Positions 33,985 to 44,424 are shown, counted from the stretch's first letter. The stretch: DNA of 64,000 nt from Roseicella sp. DB1501 (GCF_013112485.1 NZ_JABFHG010000014.1:62001-126000), one strand, 5' to 3'. Notes: generated from the sequence alone by a model not told the origin. Made by a program: numbers and translations.

Positions 33985-35771
33985 CCGTCCTTTCGCATTT
34001 GCAGATGGGCGCGCCAGCCGCCCGTGGCGGAGATGTCCGGCGCGCCGATGATGCCGGCGGCCTCGCAGAGGAAGCCGAGCGGCGTCGAGCCGTCCTCCAG
34101 CGTCACCCGGCCGAAGCCGAGCGGTGCCGGGATCTCGGCGAGGAAGGGCCCGATCCCCGCTGCCGGCAGCGCCCAGAGCTCGCCCGTGACGGCCATCCCG
34201 CCCTCCGCGACGCGGACCATGCCAGGCCGGTTGCCGAGGTCGTGCAGCCGGTAGAGCGGCGCGGTGCGGGCGGCGCGGAGGAAGCGCCCGCCATGCCCGC
34301 GGAGCTGCGGGTTCAACGGCAGGCCTGCCATATGGGCGCCGATCGCCAGCAGCGGCAGCTCGCCGGGCGCGAGCGGCGGCGGCCTGGGCGGCGGCGGGAC
34401 TGGCGCTGCGGAGGCGCCGAGCCCGACCCCGGCCGCGGCATGCAGCACCGCACCGAGCCCGCCGAGGCCCGCCTCGGCGAAGGCCGGGCCGGCCAGGGTC
34501 ACGCCCGCCGGCCGGCCATCGGCGCGGAAGCCGGCGGGCACCGCCAGGGCGCTGAGGTCGCAGATATTGACGAAATTGGTGTAGGTGCCGAGCCGGCTAT
34601 TGGCCGCGACCGGCTCGGCCGCCAGGGCGGCGAGGTCCGGCAGGCCGGGCGCCGTCGGCAGCAGCAGGATATCGACCCTGGCGAAGAGCTCGCGCGCCAG
34701 GCGGCGGGCCTCGGCGGCGGCGTGGAAATCCTCCCAGGCCTCGATGGTCCGCTTCTCGAGCCCGGCGGCGAGGATGCCGCGGGTGACCGGGTGCAGCGCT
34801 TCCGGCCGCTGCTCCACCATCTCGCGCAGCGCGGCGGTGCGCTCGGCCACCCAGGCGCCGTCATAGAGACGTCGCGCGATGGCGAGCAGGGGCGCGATAT
34901 CGACCCGCAGCAGCGTCCCATCCAGCGCCGCCCGCGCCAGCGACGCCTCATAGAGCGCCGCATCCTCCGGGCTGTCGAAGACGAGTTGCTCCGGCCACGG
35001 CGCCGCCAAGCGCCAGGCGGGCTGTGGCGCCGGCCGGGCCTGCCAGTGCGGCGGGGCCGGGCGGGAATAGCGATCCCCGGGCGCCGGGCCGGCGATCACC
35101 TCCAGCACCGCCGCCGCATCGGCGACCGTCAGGGCGAAGACCGAGACGCAGTCGAGTGAGCGGCAGGCCGGCACCACCCCCTGGGTCGGCACCAGGCCGA
35201 GGCTCGGCTTCAGCCCGACGATGTTGTTCGCCATCGCCGGCACCCGGCCGGAGCCCGCGGTGTCGGTGCCGAGGGAGAAGGCGGCAATGCCCGCGGCGAC
35301 CGCGGTCGCCGAGCCGGAGGAGGAGCCGCCCGGGATGCAGTCCGGCGCCACCGGGTTGCGCGGCGTGCCGAAGGGGCTGCGGGTCCCGTTCAGCCCGGTG
35401 GCGAACTGGTCGAGATTGGTCTTGCCGAGCAGCACGGCGCCGGCGGCGAGCAGCCGGGCGACGGCCGGCGCATCCGCGGCCGGGACATGGGCGTAGGCCG
35501 GGCAGGCGGCGGTGGTCGGCAGGCCTGCAACGTCGATATTGTCCTTCACCACGAAGGGCACGCCGTAGAGCGGCCGGCCGCGCGGCCCCTCGGCGGCGAG
35601 GGCGGCGGTGCGGGCCCGCACCGCCTCGGGCGGCACCGTGGCAAGGAAGAGCGCCGGATCGGCCCAGGCGGCGATGCGGGCGAGCGCCGCCTCCGCCACG
35701 GCGACCGGGCTGCCGCCCGCGGCGTGGAAGCCGGCGAGGGCCGGCAGGGTGAAGACCTCCGGCGCGGTCAT
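33981..35771 (-). CDS. atzF: Allophanate hydrolase
   Basis: A 596-residue amidase-signature enzyme converting allophanate to two NH3 and two CO2, the last step of s-triazine ring and biotin-dependent urea breakdown. Length matches AtzF (about 600). Catalytic triad: K76 ([10 protein letters not shown]), cis-Ser S150 ([10 protein letters not shown]) and nucleophile S174 ([12 protein letters not shown]). After a Pro-rich linker (about residues 450-465) comes the C-terminal AtzF domain, ending [20 protein letters not shown]. No urea carboxylase or cyanuric acid hydrolase gene is in the window, so the source of allophanate here is unknown. Overlaps both neighbours by 4 bp. Confidence 0.9.
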   Translation of the reverse strand: MTAPEVFTLPALAGFHAAGGSPVAVAEAALARIAAWADPALFLATVPPEAVRARTAALAAEGPRGRPLYGVPFVVKDNIDVAGLPTTAACPAYAHVPAADAPAVARLLAAGAVLLGKTNLDQFATGLNGTRSPFGTPRNPVAPDCIPGGSSSGSATAVAAGIAAFSLGTDTAGSGRVPAMANNIVGLKPSLGLVPTQGVVPACRSLDCVSVFALTVADAAAVLEVIAGPAPGDRYSRPAPPHWQARPAPQPAWRLAAPWPEQLVFDSPEDAALYEASLARAALDGTLLRVDIAPLLAIARRLYDGAWVAERTAALREMVEQRPEALHPVTRGILAAGLEKRTIEAWEDFHAAAEARRLARELFARVDILLLPTAPGLPDLAALAAEPVAANSRLGTYTNFVNICDLSALAVPAGFRADGRPAGVTLAGPAFAEAGLGGLGAVLHAAAGVGLGASAAPVPPPPRPPPLAPGELPLLAIGAHMAGLPLNPQLRGHGGRFLRAARTAPLYRLHDLGNRPGMVRVAEGGMAVTGELWALPAAGIGPFLAEIPAPLGFGRVTLEDGSTPLGFLCEAAGIIGAPDISATGGWRAHLQMRKDG

Positions 35772-36613
35772 GCGGCCTGCCGCAGCAGGTTGGCCGCGGC
35801 CCGCAGCAGGAGGCCGTTGGACGCGCGCAGGGCATCGAGGATGCGGAAATGATCGGCGCCGGGGACGGGGATCAGCGGGCTCGGGCAGCCCGCCTCCTCA
35901 CGCGCCGCATGGAAGTCGCGCGATTGCCGCTGCAGCTCCGGCAGCTCGGCCGTGCCATAGGCGATGCCGAGCGGCTTCGGCACCATGGGCCGGCGCAGGG
36001 GCGAGAGGGTGTCGATCTCCGCCGCGGTCAGCCGCACCTTGTCGTTCAGCACCGTGTCGCGGATCGGCGCCAGCTCGAAGATGCCGGAGATGGCGAGGCC
36101 GGCGGCGACGGCCGGGTGATCGAGGCAGGCGGCGGCGAGATGCCCGCCCGCCGACCAGCCGGAGAGCAGCACCGGGCCGGCGATGCCATGGCCCGGCCCC
36201 TCGGCGCGCAGCCAGTCGAGCGCGGCGCGGATCTCGCCCGTGATCCGGGTGAGCGAGGCCTCCGGCGCCAGGGTGTAGCCCGGCAGCGCCACCGACCAGC
36301 CCGTGGCCAACGCTCCCTCGGCCAACGCGGCGAAATCCTCGCGCCGGTTGCGCTGCCAGTAGCCGCCATGGACGAAGACCAGGCAGGGCGCGCCGGGATC
36401 GGCGGCGGGGAAGAGGTCCCAGCGCGTCCGTTCGCCCGCGGCATAGAGCAGGTCGAGGGTGCCGCCATGGCTGGCGCGCAGCGGCGCAGAGGCCGCCACG
36501 CGCGCGGCGATCAGCGCCGCGCTGTCAGCGACGGCGCGGGTGTTGTCATAGGCGGCGTCGCGCTCCGCCTGGGTCGCCCTCGCCCAAAAGCCGGGCAGGC
36601 CGGTCTGCGTCAT
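35768..36613 (-). CDS. Alpha/beta hydrolase, kynurenine formamidase-like
   Basis: A 281-residue cytoplasmic hydrolase. The oxyanion motif is VFVHGGYWQRNRREDF (HGGYW, as in arylformamidases), the nucleophile elbow is GWSAGGHLAA and the catalytic His is in PGADHFRILDAL. The N-terminal AYDNTRAV is typical of the family. In this operon it lies between an ABC importer and allophanate hydrolase (4-bp overlap with the latter), so it probably hydrolyses an amide, formamide or carbamoyl substrate brought in by the transporter. Start ATG 36613. Confidence 0.82.
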   Translation of the reverse strand: MTQTGLPGFWARATQAERDAAYDNTRAVADSAALIAARVAASAPLRASHGGTLDLLYAAGERTRWDLFPAADPGAPCLVFVHGGYWQRNRREDFAALAEGALATGWSVALPGYTLAPEASLTRITGEIRAALDWLRAEGPGHGIAGPVLLSGWSAGGHLAAACLDHPAVAAGLAISGIFELAPIRDTVLNDKVRLTAAEIDTLSPLRRPMVPKPLGIAYGTAELPELQRQSRDFHAAREEAGCPSPLIPVPGADHFRILDALRASNGLLLRAAANLLRQAA

Positions 36614-36641
36614 GCTGCCTCCACGGCGCGGGCGCGCCGGA

Positions 36642-37428
<787 letters not shown>

Positions 37429-37436
<8 letters not shown>

Positions 37437-38229
37437 GTTGCGGGCTCCAGCGCAGGAGGCGGCGGCCGAGGGCCTGGATCAGCCGGTCGGAAAGGAAGCC
37501 GAGCAGGCCGATCGTGATCATGCCGCTGATGACGATCTCGGTGCGGGAGAGCTGCCGCGCCTCCATGATGATGGCGCCGAGCCCGGTCTGCACGCCGGTC
37601 ATCTCGCCGACCACGATCACCACCCAGGCGAATCCGAGGCCGAGGCGCAGCCCGGTGAAGATCGAGGGCAGGCTGGCCGGCAGCACCACCTTCCAGAAGG
37701 TGGCCTGGCGCGAGACGCCGAGCATCGCCGCCGCCTCGAACAGCCGCGCCTCGACGCTCTGCACCCCGAAGACCGTGTTCAGCAGGATCGGGTAGAAGGC
37801 GCCAAGGAAGACCAGGAAGAAGGCGCTGCGCGGGCCGATGCCGAAGACGATCATGGCGAGCGGCAGCCAGGCCGTCACCGGGATCGGCCGCAGGATCTGC
37901 AGGCTGGGGTCGAGCAGGTCGCGCGCCACCGCGACGCGGCCGATCAGCATGCCGAGCGGCAGCGCCACCAGCGCCGCGAGGGCGAAGCCGCCATAGACCC
38001 GGCCAAGGCTGGCGAGGGTGTGGTCGAGCAGGGTCGCGGAATAGAGGTCGTCCCAGACCCCGCCGAAGGCGAGGTCCCACCATTGCACCGCAACATCCCA
38101 GGGCGGCGGGACGAGGCTGTAGGGCCGGCCCGCCGTCGCCAGGTGCCAGGCGAGCAGGCCGAGCACCGGCGCGGCGAGCGCCAGCAGCGCCTGGCGCGAG
38201 GCGAGGCCGCGGCCGAGGGCGGCGGCCAT
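37429..38229 (-). CDS. ABC transporter permease (SsuC/TauC type)
   Basis: A 266-residue inner-membrane subunit with about six helices, for example LLALAAPVLGLLAWHLA and YGGFALAALVALPLGMLIGR. The cytoplasmic EAA loop, which contacts the ATPase, is EAAAMLGVSRQATFWKVVLP. Belongs to the binding-protein-dependent permease family (BPD_transp_1). Starts 3 bp after the stop of the binding-protein gene and overlaps the ATPase gene. Confidence 0.92.
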
Positions 38230-38232
38230 GCC

Positions 38233-39180
38233 TCAGGCCGCCGACTTCGCCAGCTCGTCCGAGAAGCGCGTATCGAAGAAGTGGCTGAAATCCGGCATGG
38301 CGCGGATCTGCTTCAGGCTCAGCATCTGCTCGGCATAGGTCTTCGAGCGCTGCACCATCTCCGGCGTCATCTGCCAGTTCAGCTCGACATTCGGCAGGCT
38401 GATCTCAAGCGCCTCGCGCTTCATGCCGAGCCTGGCGATCGCCGTCTCGATGGTGGCCTCGCGATTCGCCATGCCGAACTCGCTGGCCTGGCGGTGCAGC
38501 TTCAGCATCTGCCGCACCAGATCGGGCTTCTGCGCCGCCATCTCGGCATGGGTGGCGAAGACCATGTTCAGCGAGCCCATCGGCGTCGAATAGGGATATT
38601 CCACGATCTTCCCGATGCCGGCGGCGACCGAGATGCCGGGGCCGGGCTCGGCGCCGACATAGGCCTCGATATCGCTGCGGGCGAGGGCGATCGGCATCTC
38701 CGAGAAGGAGACGCGCACCGGCTGGACGTCGCGGATGCTCATGCCCTCCATGCGCAGCCGCTCGAGGATGAAGACCTCCTGCGTCGAGCCGGGCCAGATG
38801 CCGACCTTGCGGCCCTTCAGCGCCTGCAGCCTGTCGATGCCCAAATCGGCGCGGGCGACCACCGCCATGCCGCGGTCGCAGCAGGAGCCGACCACCACCA
38901 CCGGCTCGCGCGCCGCGGCGCCCAGGATGGCGGCGGCGACGCCGAAGGCCCCGAAATCGACCGAGCGCGTGACCACGGCATTCTTGCCCTCGGTCGGGCT
39001 CTCGAACACCACGACCTCGATCCGCAGGCCGTCCGGCTGGAAGCGCTTATACATATAGGGGGCGATGGAGTGGATCAGGCGCAGCGCGCCCATCCGCACC
39101 GTGACGCCCTGCGCCCGGAGGGCGGGCGCGGCAAGGCTCGCCGCGCCGGCGGCGATGAGCATGCGACGGGTGAGCGACAT
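38233..39180 (-). CDS. ABC transporter substrate-binding protein (NMT1/SsuA type)
   Basis: A 315-residue periplasmic receptor and the first gene of the operon. Start ATG 39180 gives the signal MSLTRRMLIAAGAASLAAPA (RR pair, possible Tat export) with cleavage near ALRAQG. The mature chain shows TVRMGALRLIHSIAPYMYKR, VDFGAFGVAAAILGAAARE and KGRKVGIWPGSTQEVFILER, the type II fold pattern of SsuA/TauA/ThiY-like proteins. The ligand is not determined; the downstream allophanate hydrolase and amidase-like hydrolase suggest a nitrogen-rich organic compound. Confidence 0.87.
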   Translation of the reverse strand: MSLTRRMLIAAGAASLAAPALRAQGVTVRMGALRLIHSIAPYMYKRFQPDGLRIEVVVFESPTEGKNAVVTRSVDFGAFGVAAAILGAAAREPVVVVGSCCDRGMAVVARADLGIDRLQALKGRKVGIWPGSTQEVFILERLRMEGMSIRDVQPVRVSFSEMPIALARSDIEAYVGAEPGPGISVAAGIGKIVEYPYSTPMGSLNMVFATHAEMAAQKPDLVRQMLKLHRQASEFGMANREATIETAIARLGMKREALEISLPNVELNWQMTPEMVQRSKTYAEQMLSLKQIRAMPDFSHFFDTRFSDELAKSAA

Positions 39181-39328
39181 GGCGCGGGCCTCCCGGTACG
39201 GTCCCATGGACGCGGGACAATCCGCACCGTGGATGCAACGGCCATGCCGGCGGGGCCGGGCCGGTTCCGCTGCCCATCGCCCGTTATCCCTCGCCCAGCC
39301 CCTGCGCCCAACCCCTGGGCAGGGCTGC

Positions 39329-40291
39329 TCAGCCGGCGTGCAATTCCCGCACCGGCCGGCCGGCCAGGTAGCCCTCCACCGCCTCCACCGCGCCGGTGAA
39401 ATAGGCCCGGTAGTTCTCCTCGGTGACATAGCCGAGATGCGGGGTCAGCACGGTGTTGGGCGCCGAGAGCAGGGGGTGGCCGGGCGGCAGCGGCTCCTGG
39501 TCGTAGACATCGAGGCCGGCGCCGGCGATGCGCCGCTCGGCCAGCGCGGCGATCAGGGCCGGCTGGTCGATCAGCGGGCCGCGGCTGGTGTTCACGATCA
39601 CCGCCGAGGGCTTCATCCGGGCGAGCTCGGCGCCGCCGACCACGCCGCGCGAGCGCTCGGACAGCACCAGGTGCAGGGTCACCACATCCGCCTCGGCGAG
39701 CAGCCGCTCCTTGCTCATCGCCTCGGCACCGGCCGCCCTGGCCGCCTCCGGCGTCAGGTTCTGGCTCCAGCCGATGACGCGCATGCCGAAGGCGGCGCCG
39801 ATCCGCGCCACCCGGCTGCCGAGATTGCCGAGGCCGATGACGCCGAGCGTCTTGCCCTCCAGCGTATGGCCGAGCGCCACCTGCCAGCGGCCCTGCCGCA
39901 GCGCCGCCTCCTGCTCCGGGATGCGCCGCATCAGCGACAGGATGAGCCCCCAGGCCAGATCGACGGTCGGATGCGCGAAGGAAGGCGTGCCGCAGACGGT
40001 GATGCCGCGCTCGGCGCAGGCGGCGAGGTCGATGCTGCGGTTGCGGGCGCCGGTGGTGACGAGCAGCCGGAGATTCGGCAGCTGCTCGATCAGCGCGCGC
40101 GGGAAGGGCGTGCGCTCCCGCATCGCCAGGATCGCATCCAGCGGCCGCAGCCGCTCGAGCAGCGCCGGGCCGGTCACGGTGTCGCGGTACTGCTCGATCT
40201 GCAGGCTCTCCGGCAGCCGGTCCCAGGGACCAAGCCGCAGGGTCGCGCCCTGGTAGTCATCCAGGATCCCGAGGCGTTTCAACTCCGGCAT
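39329..40291 (-). CDS. D-2-hydroxyacid dehydrogenase
   Basis: A 320-residue NAD(P)-dependent enzyme of the phosphoglycerate/glycerate dehydrogenase family. The Rossmann motif is LGVIGLGNLGSRVARIGAAF. Catalytic residues are Arg in VIVNTSRGPLIDQPAL, Glu in GAGLDVYDQEPLP and His in VLTPHLGYVTEENY. Catalytic-domain segments include LLVTTGARNRSIDLAACAER. It interconverts a 2-oxo acid and a D-2-hydroxy acid; the exact substrate is unknown. Start ATG 40291. It lies 148 bp before the ABC operon on the same strand and may be transcribed separately. Confidence 0.88.
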   Translation of the reverse strand: MPELKRLGILDDYQGATLRLGPWDRLPESLQIEQYRDTVTGPALLERLRPLDAILAMRERTPFPRALIEQLPNLRLLVTTGARNRSIDLAACAERGITVCGTPSFAHPTVDLAWGLILSLMRRIPEQEAALRQGRWQVALGHTLEGKTLGVIGLGNLGSRVARIGAAFGMRVIGWSQNLTPEAARAAGAEAMSKERLLAEADVVTLHLVLSERSRGVVGGAELARMKPSAVIVNTSRGPLIDQPALIAALAERRIAGAGLDVYDQEPLPPGHPLLSAPNTVLTPHLGYVTEENYRAYFTGAVEAVEGYLAGRPVRELHAG

Positions 40292-40341
40292 GGTGTCCTC
40301 CCAGCGGGGCGATAGGGCGGGCAGGGCCCGCGCATGATGCG

Positions 40342-40785
40342 TCAACGCAGCAGCAGCCGCTCCGCGACCTCGCGCAGCCTGGCCGGCAGCGGAACGGTTC
40401 GGGTCTGCTCGGCGCGCGCGACATAGACATGGATGAAATGTCCCTCGGCGCTCGCCCGCTCCTCCTCGTTGCGGAAGATGCCGAGCTCGTAGCGGATGGA
40501 GGAGGTACCGAGCCGGCCGCAGCGCACCCCGCAGGTGACGAGGTCGGGGAAGGCGATGGGCGCGAAGTAGCGACACTGCGTCTCGACGACGAGCCCGACC
40601 TCGGTGCTGCTGCCGAGATCGAGCACCTCATGCGCGATGAGGAACTGCGCCACGGCGGTGTCGATCCAGCTGTAATAGGTGACGTTGTTGACGTGGCCGT
40701 AGACGTCGTTGTCCATCCAGCGGGTGGGCAGGGTGGTGAACCAGCGGTAGTCGGCGCGGGTTCCGATGGGCGTCTTCTCACTCAT
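40342..40785 (-). CDS. Acyl-CoA thioesterase (4-hydroxybenzoyl-CoA thioesterase-like hotdog)
   Basis: A 147-residue hotdog-fold thioesterase. The active-site helix region is LPTRWMDNDVYGHVNNVTYYSW, shown here by its pattern D-x-Y-GH-x-NN-x-Y around residues 24-40, with the catalytic Asp of the YbgC/4HBT class. The C-terminal part contains GHFIHVYVARAEQTRTVPLP. The substrate is unknown. Its start overlaps the end of the decayed binding-protein gene by 4 bp, so the two formed a translationally coupled unit before decay. Confidence 0.88.
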   Translation of the reverse strand: MSEKTPIGTRADYRWFTTLPTRWMDNDVYGHVNNVTYYSWIDTAVAQFLIAHEVLDLGSSTEVGLVVETQCRYFAPIAFPDLVTCGVRCGRLGTSSIRYELGIFRNEEERASAEGHFIHVYVARAEQTRTVPLPARLREVAERLLLR

Positions 40786-41609
40786 CTCAGCGCCTCCTCG
40801 ACGATGGCGTTGTCGATGCAGGCCTCGAAATCCGGGACCTGGGCAATGGCGCCGCTCGCCAGCATGGCGGCGGCGAGGCGGTCATAGGCCTCGCACGGGA
40901 AGACCGGGCCGGCATCCCAGAGGCCGAGCGCCTGGTAGCGGGCGATGCCGCGAACGCGGTGCGAGGCCAGGACATCCGGGAAGTGCGGCGCGAGATGCGC
41001 GGCGACCTCGCCGGCCGGCATCCGGCGGATCGCCGCCAGCGCCTCGGCCAGGGCGCGGATCACCGCCTGCAGCGCCGGCCGTCGCGCGGCGATGCCGGCC
41101 TCGGTGGCGTAGAGCGCCGTATAGGCGGTATGGCCGCGGCTCGCCTGGGCGTGCCAGAGCGCGCCGCCGGCATCCTCGACCCGGCAGGCGAAGGGCTCGA
41201 AGAGCTGCGCCAGGTCGAGCCGGCCCTCGGCCACCGCCTCGGCATTCTCGGCCTGCTGCCGCCGGTGACGGCGGTGAGCGCCGCCCAGTCCATGCCGCGT
41301 ACCGCCAGGTCGCCGCGCAGGCACCAGACCGGGGTCGGCACCTCGAAGACGAGGCCGAGCCGGAGGCCGGGCAGGTCCTCCAGCCGGAAATCCGGGCGGC
41401 GGCGCCCGCCCATCAGCAGGAAGGGGTCGCGCATCACCACCGCGCAGAAGCTGCGCAGCGTGCAGGCGAGCGCAGGCCGCGTCCGGGGTGCCGGCCGTTT
41501 CCAGGCGGAGTCGGACGCCCTGGCGGGCGAAGGCGCCGAGCGCCTCCGCCAGATAGAAGGGCGCATAGAACAGGGCCCGGAAAGGTTCGAGCAGCGTCAC
41601 CTCGTGCAA
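40782..41609 (-). pseudogene. NMT1-type ABC substrate-binding protein, broken by two frameshifts
   Basis: The N-terminal frame (from TTG 41609, GGAG nine bases upstream) reads HEVTLLEPFRALFYAPFYLA. Near 41465 the homology moves to another frame, reading LRSFCAVVMRDPFLLMGG then RPDFRLEDLPGLRLGLVF. Near 41260 it returns to the first frame with AEAVAEGRLDLAQLFEPF and SRGHTAYTALYATEAG to the stop. This needs a +1 change followed by a compensating one. The usual stretch between the first lobe and RDPF also seems shortened by some 25-30 residues. I read this as a real pseudogene, but sequencing error cannot be excluded. Confidence 0.75.
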
Positions 41610-41796
41610 GACCGGCGTCTCCGTCGCGTCCGCGCCATTATCCAGGCTTCGCCGCGTCGGGCGAGTCCGCGGCCGGCGTGCAACGCCGAACGGTAAAGCG
41701 TTGCATTCGGGCTTCGCCCACCGCGATGGCGCTGCTATGCACGCGCAATGGCACGCGCTTTTGTGTGCCCTGTCGAATGGCCGATCCGAGACCGCA

Positions 41797-42582
41797 TTGA
41801 GCAGCCAGACCCTTCCGGAAACATTCAGGCTCCGTGCCGGCAATTTCAACTTGCTGGTTTTGCGCCTGCTCGATCCGCGGCCGGATGCGGTGCTGCCGGC
41901 GCTCGGCGACCAGTTCCGCAAGGCGCCCGGCTTCCTGCGCTTCGCGCCCATCGTCATCGGCTTGCAGGACCTCGTCGCGGCGCCGGAGGACGTGGATTTC
42001 CGCGGCTTGATCGAGGGGTTGCATGCCCTCGAGATCGTCCCGATCGGCACCACCGGCGGCACGCCGCAGATGCGCCAGGCGGCGACGGCGGCTGGCCTGC
42101 CTCCGCTGCGCGCCGCCGGCGGCAAGGAGGTGGATGCCGAGGCCGCCATGGCCGCTGCGCCCCAGGGCGCCTCGCAGGCTGCCTCCGCGCCGCAGGCCGC
42201 GCCCGCTGCGGCGGCGAAGCCGGGTGCCGCAGCGCAGTTCCGCGGCAGCGGCCGCAACGCCCTGCTGGTGACGGAGCCGGTCCGTTCGGGGCAGCGGATC
42301 TATGCCGAGGGTGCCGACCTGATCGTAACGGCCACGGTCAATCCCGGCGGCGAGGTGATCGCCGACGGCAACGTGCATGTCTACGGCGCCCTGCGTGGCC
42401 GCGCGATCGCCGGCGCGCAGAACGATTCCGAGGCGCGGATCTTCGCGCTGCATTTCGATCCCGAGCTCATCGCCATCGCGGGCTACTACGTCGTGCGCGA
42501 GGGGCTGGGCGACGCGCCGATCGGCCGGCCAGCCCAGGTCCGGCTGGACGGCGAGGAGATGCGCTTCGGGCCGCTGGGCTAG
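41797..42582 (+). CDS. minC: Septum site-determining protein MinC
   Basis: Inhibitor of FtsZ polymerisation, recruited to the membrane by MinD. The N-domain starts at TLPETFRLRAGNFNLLVLRL. An Ala/Pro-rich linker (about residues 120-165) precedes the C-terminal beta-helix domain: ALLVTEPVRSGQRIYAEGAD, VIADGNVHVYGALRGRAIAG and ARIFALHFDPELIAIAGYY. The start is uncertain. TTG 41797 (MSSQTLPETF) fits the family best; ATG 41737 would add 20 residues. First gene of minCDE, separated from minD by 219 bp holding a repeat, which is more than usual. Confidence 0.92.
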   Translation: MSSQTLPETFRLRAGNFNLLVLRLLDPRPDAVLPALGDQFRKAPGFLRFAPIVIGLQDLVAAPEDVDFRGLIEGLHALEIVPIGTTGGTPQMRQAATAAGLPPLRAAGGKEVDAEAAMAAAPQGASQAASAPQAAPAAAAKPGAAAQFRGSGRNALLVTEPVRSGQRIYAEGADLIVTATVNPGGEVIADGNVHVYGALRGRAIAGAQNDSEARIFALHFDPELIAIAGYYVVREGLGDAPIGRPAQVRLDGEEMRFGPLG

Positions 42583-42635
42583 CTGCCGGTGGCTTGGCGT
42601 GGTGCTGCGCCGCGCGGTCGGCACGGACGGAGGCC

Positions 42636-42684
42636 GGAGACGATTGCCATGGGGGCAGGGCGCCCGGAGGCGTGAATCGGCTCC
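42636..42684 (+). repeat. Diverged R1-like hairpin between minC and minD
   Basis: Outer arms GGAGACGATT (42636-42645) and AATCGGCTCC (42675-42684) pair at nine of ten positions. The inner part GGGCGCCCGGAGGCGTGAATC resembles the R1 core next to trpE and minE at GGGCG, CCCGGAG and GTGAATC. Single copy, more diverged than the tandem pairs. Confidence 0.55.
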
Positions 42685-42801
42685 ACTATCAATGGCCTGG
42701 GCATCTTCATGCCGCAGAGTGGGCGTGATGATGCACCAGCCACGGATGCGAACCGAGCAGGGACGCGTCCGGGTCAGGAAGGTTCAGAAGGGGGTGCGTC
42801 G

Positions 42802-43623
42802 ATGGCGCAGGTGATCGTCGTGACGTCGGGGAAGGGGGGCGTGGGCAAGACCACGACCAGCGCCGCCTTTGCGACGGGTTTGGCCCAGGCCGGCAAGAAG
42901 ACGGTGGTGATCGATTTCGATGTCGGGTTGCGCAACCTCGATCTCATCATGGGTGTCGAGCGGCGCGTGGTCTTCGACATCGTCAACGTCATCCAGGGCG
43001 AGGCGCGGCTGAACCAGGCGCTGATCCGCGACAAGCGGATCGAGAATCTGAGCATCCTCCCGGCCTCGCAGACCCGGGACAAGGATGCACTGACCCGCGA
43101 GGGCGTCGCCGAGATCATCGAGGAGCTCTCGAAGGAGAACGACTTCATCCTCTGCGACAGCCCGGCGGGTATCGAGAAGGGCGCGCTGCTCGCGCTCTAC
43201 TTTGCCGACCACGCCATCGTCGTGACGAATCCCGAGGTCTCCTCGGTGCGCGACAGCGACCGCATCCTCGGCGTGCTGCAATCGAAGTCCAAGCGGGCGG
43301 AAGACAAGCGCGACAAGGTGAAGGAGCATCTGCTCGTCACTCGCTACGACCCCAACCGCGTCGAGCGCGGCGAGATGCTGAAGCTCGACGACGTGCGGGA
43401 GATCCTGGCGATCCCGCTGCTCGGCGTGATCCCGGAGAACGAGAGCGTGCTGCGCGCGTCGAATACCGGCACGCCGGTGATCCTCGACGGCGGAAGCGTC
43501 GCCGGCCAAGCCTACAAGGACGCCGTGAGCCGCTTCCTCGGCCAGGAGCTGCCGCACCGTTTCCTCGAGCCGGAGAAGAAGCCGGGTCTGCTGCGGCGCC
43601 TGTTCGGAGGGAGGGCTGCCTGA
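42802..43623 (+). CDS. minD: Septum site-determining protein MinD
   Basis: A 273-residue deviant Walker A ATPase that binds the membrane as an ATP dimer and carries MinC. The P-loop is VVTSGKGGVGKTT with the signature Lys 11 and K16. Switch regions follow in VVIDFDVGLRNLDLIMG and FILCDSPAGIE. The C-terminal membrane-targeting amphipathic helix is KKPGLLRRLFGGRAA. Start ATG 42802; the upstream codons are non-coding. The minE start follows the stop by 1 bp. Confidence 0.97.
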   Translation: MAQVIVVTSGKGGVGKTTTSAAFATGLAQAGKKTVVIDFDVGLRNLDLIMGVERRVVFDIVNVIQGEARLNQALIRDKRIENLSILPASQTRDKDALTREGVAEIIEELSKENDFILCDSPAGIEKGALLALYFADHAIVVTNPEVSSVRDSDRILGVLQSKSKRAEDKRDKVKEHLLVTRYDPNRVERGEMLKLDDVREILAIPLLGVIPENESVLRASNTGTPVILDGGSVAGQAYKDAVSRFLGQELPHRFLEPEKKPGLLRRLFGGRAA

Positions 43624-43624
43624 G

Positions 43625-43924
43625 ATGAGCTGGCGCGACTTCTTTCGTACCAATCGCAAGCCGGAGCCCGAGAGCGCGGCGCAGGCGAAGGAGCGGCTGC
43701 AGATCCTGCTCGCGCATGAGCGGATCGGCCGCACCCGCGAGGATTTCCTGCCGCGGCTGCAGCAGGACCTCGTCGCCGTGGTCGCCCGCTACGTGGCGAT
43801 CGATCCGGCGAAGGTGAATGTCGCGCTCGACCGCAGCAGCGACATCTCGACCCTGGCGATCGAGATCGAGCTGCCGATGACGCGTTCGACACCCGCGGGC
43901 GCGGTCGAGGCGGCTAGGGCCTAG
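43625..43924 (+). CDS. minE: Cell division topological specificity factor MinE
   Basis: A 99-residue protein that stimulates MinD ATPase and drives pole-to-pole oscillation. The N-terminal membrane/MinD-binding part is MSWRDFFRTNRKPEPES with AKERLQILLAHERIGR. The topological domain follows (DFLPRLQQDLVAVVARYVAI, KVNVALDRSSDISTLAIEIE). Slightly longer than E. coli MinE (88). Its stop codon TAG (43922-43924) is part of the CTAG that borders the R1 repeat pair. Confidence 0.96.
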   Translation: MSWRDFFRTNRKPEPESAAQAKERLQILLAHERIGRTREDFLPRLQQDLVAVVARYVAIDPAKVNVALDRSSDISTLAIEIELPMTRSTPAGAVEAARA

Positions 43925-44025
43925 GGCAGATCGCCGCAGGGCGGCATCGCCCGAAGGCGTGAATCTGCCCTGCAAAGATAAATGCAGATCGCCGCAGGGC
44001 GGCATCGCCCGAAGCGTGGACCTGC
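43921..44025 (+). repeat. Second tandem pair of R1 nested-hairpin repeats
   Basis: Copies lie at 43924-43971 and 43984-44025, 58 bp apart, same orientation. Copy one has perfect outer arms GGGCAGAT/ATCTGCCC and an inner stem GGGCG-GCAT-CGCCC. Copy two has GCAGATC/GACCTGC with one mismatch and the same inner stem. The core GATCGCCGCAGGGCGGCATC is identical in both. CTAG (43921-43924) borders the left edge and supplies the minE stop. The rest of the gap to 44424 holds no convincing gene; repeat R2 lies at 44196-44302. Confidence 0.85.
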
Positions 44026-44195
44026 TTTGCCAATAAGGAACTATGGCGGAGCAGCGTTCAACCCTGAACGCAAGCCGCTTCCGCATCACGCCCTCTGCGT
44101 CTGTGGGTTCGCCCGTGACGCAGCGGATCGGCACGCCCCCGATCATGGAAGCGAGTGGCCTCTGGCGAAGTCAGCAAAGCTTCGAGATCAGGATA

Positions 44196-44302
44196 TCGGA
44201 GCGTGATCGCTTGAGGTGGACTCACCAGAAAGCATGACTCACGCGATCAAACAACGGCCTGGACCATGATCCGCGACCCTGTGTGAGCGGATCATGGTCT
44301 GG
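44196..44302 (+). repeat. Dispersed repeat R2, copy A (107 bp)
   Basis: Nearly identical to the copy at 59528-59638. Its right half is a perfect 13-bp stem: GACCATGATCCGC and GCGGATCATGGTC around a 12-base loop. The left half contains TGATCGC/GCGATCA arms and GGTG/CACC. The terminal CTAG tetramers of the other copies are changed here to TCGG and CTGG. It lies in the 500-bp non-coding gap between minE and a convergent methyltransferase-fusion gene. Confidence 0.88.
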
Positions 44303-44424
44303 CAGATTTCAGGCGGGCGTGAAGGCCCGGGCGCCGGCACTTGGCCGGGCTCGGCGGCATGGGCCGCGATCCGTCGCCGATATCGGCGCGGCGCCGACCT
44401 GAGGGGCCGGCGCCGTGGCGCAGG

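Noticed and set aside
44041-44237. A 64-codon frame between minE and the methyltransferase-fusion gene
   Set aside because: It runs into repeat R2, lacks a ribosome binding site and gives a product with no recognisable features.
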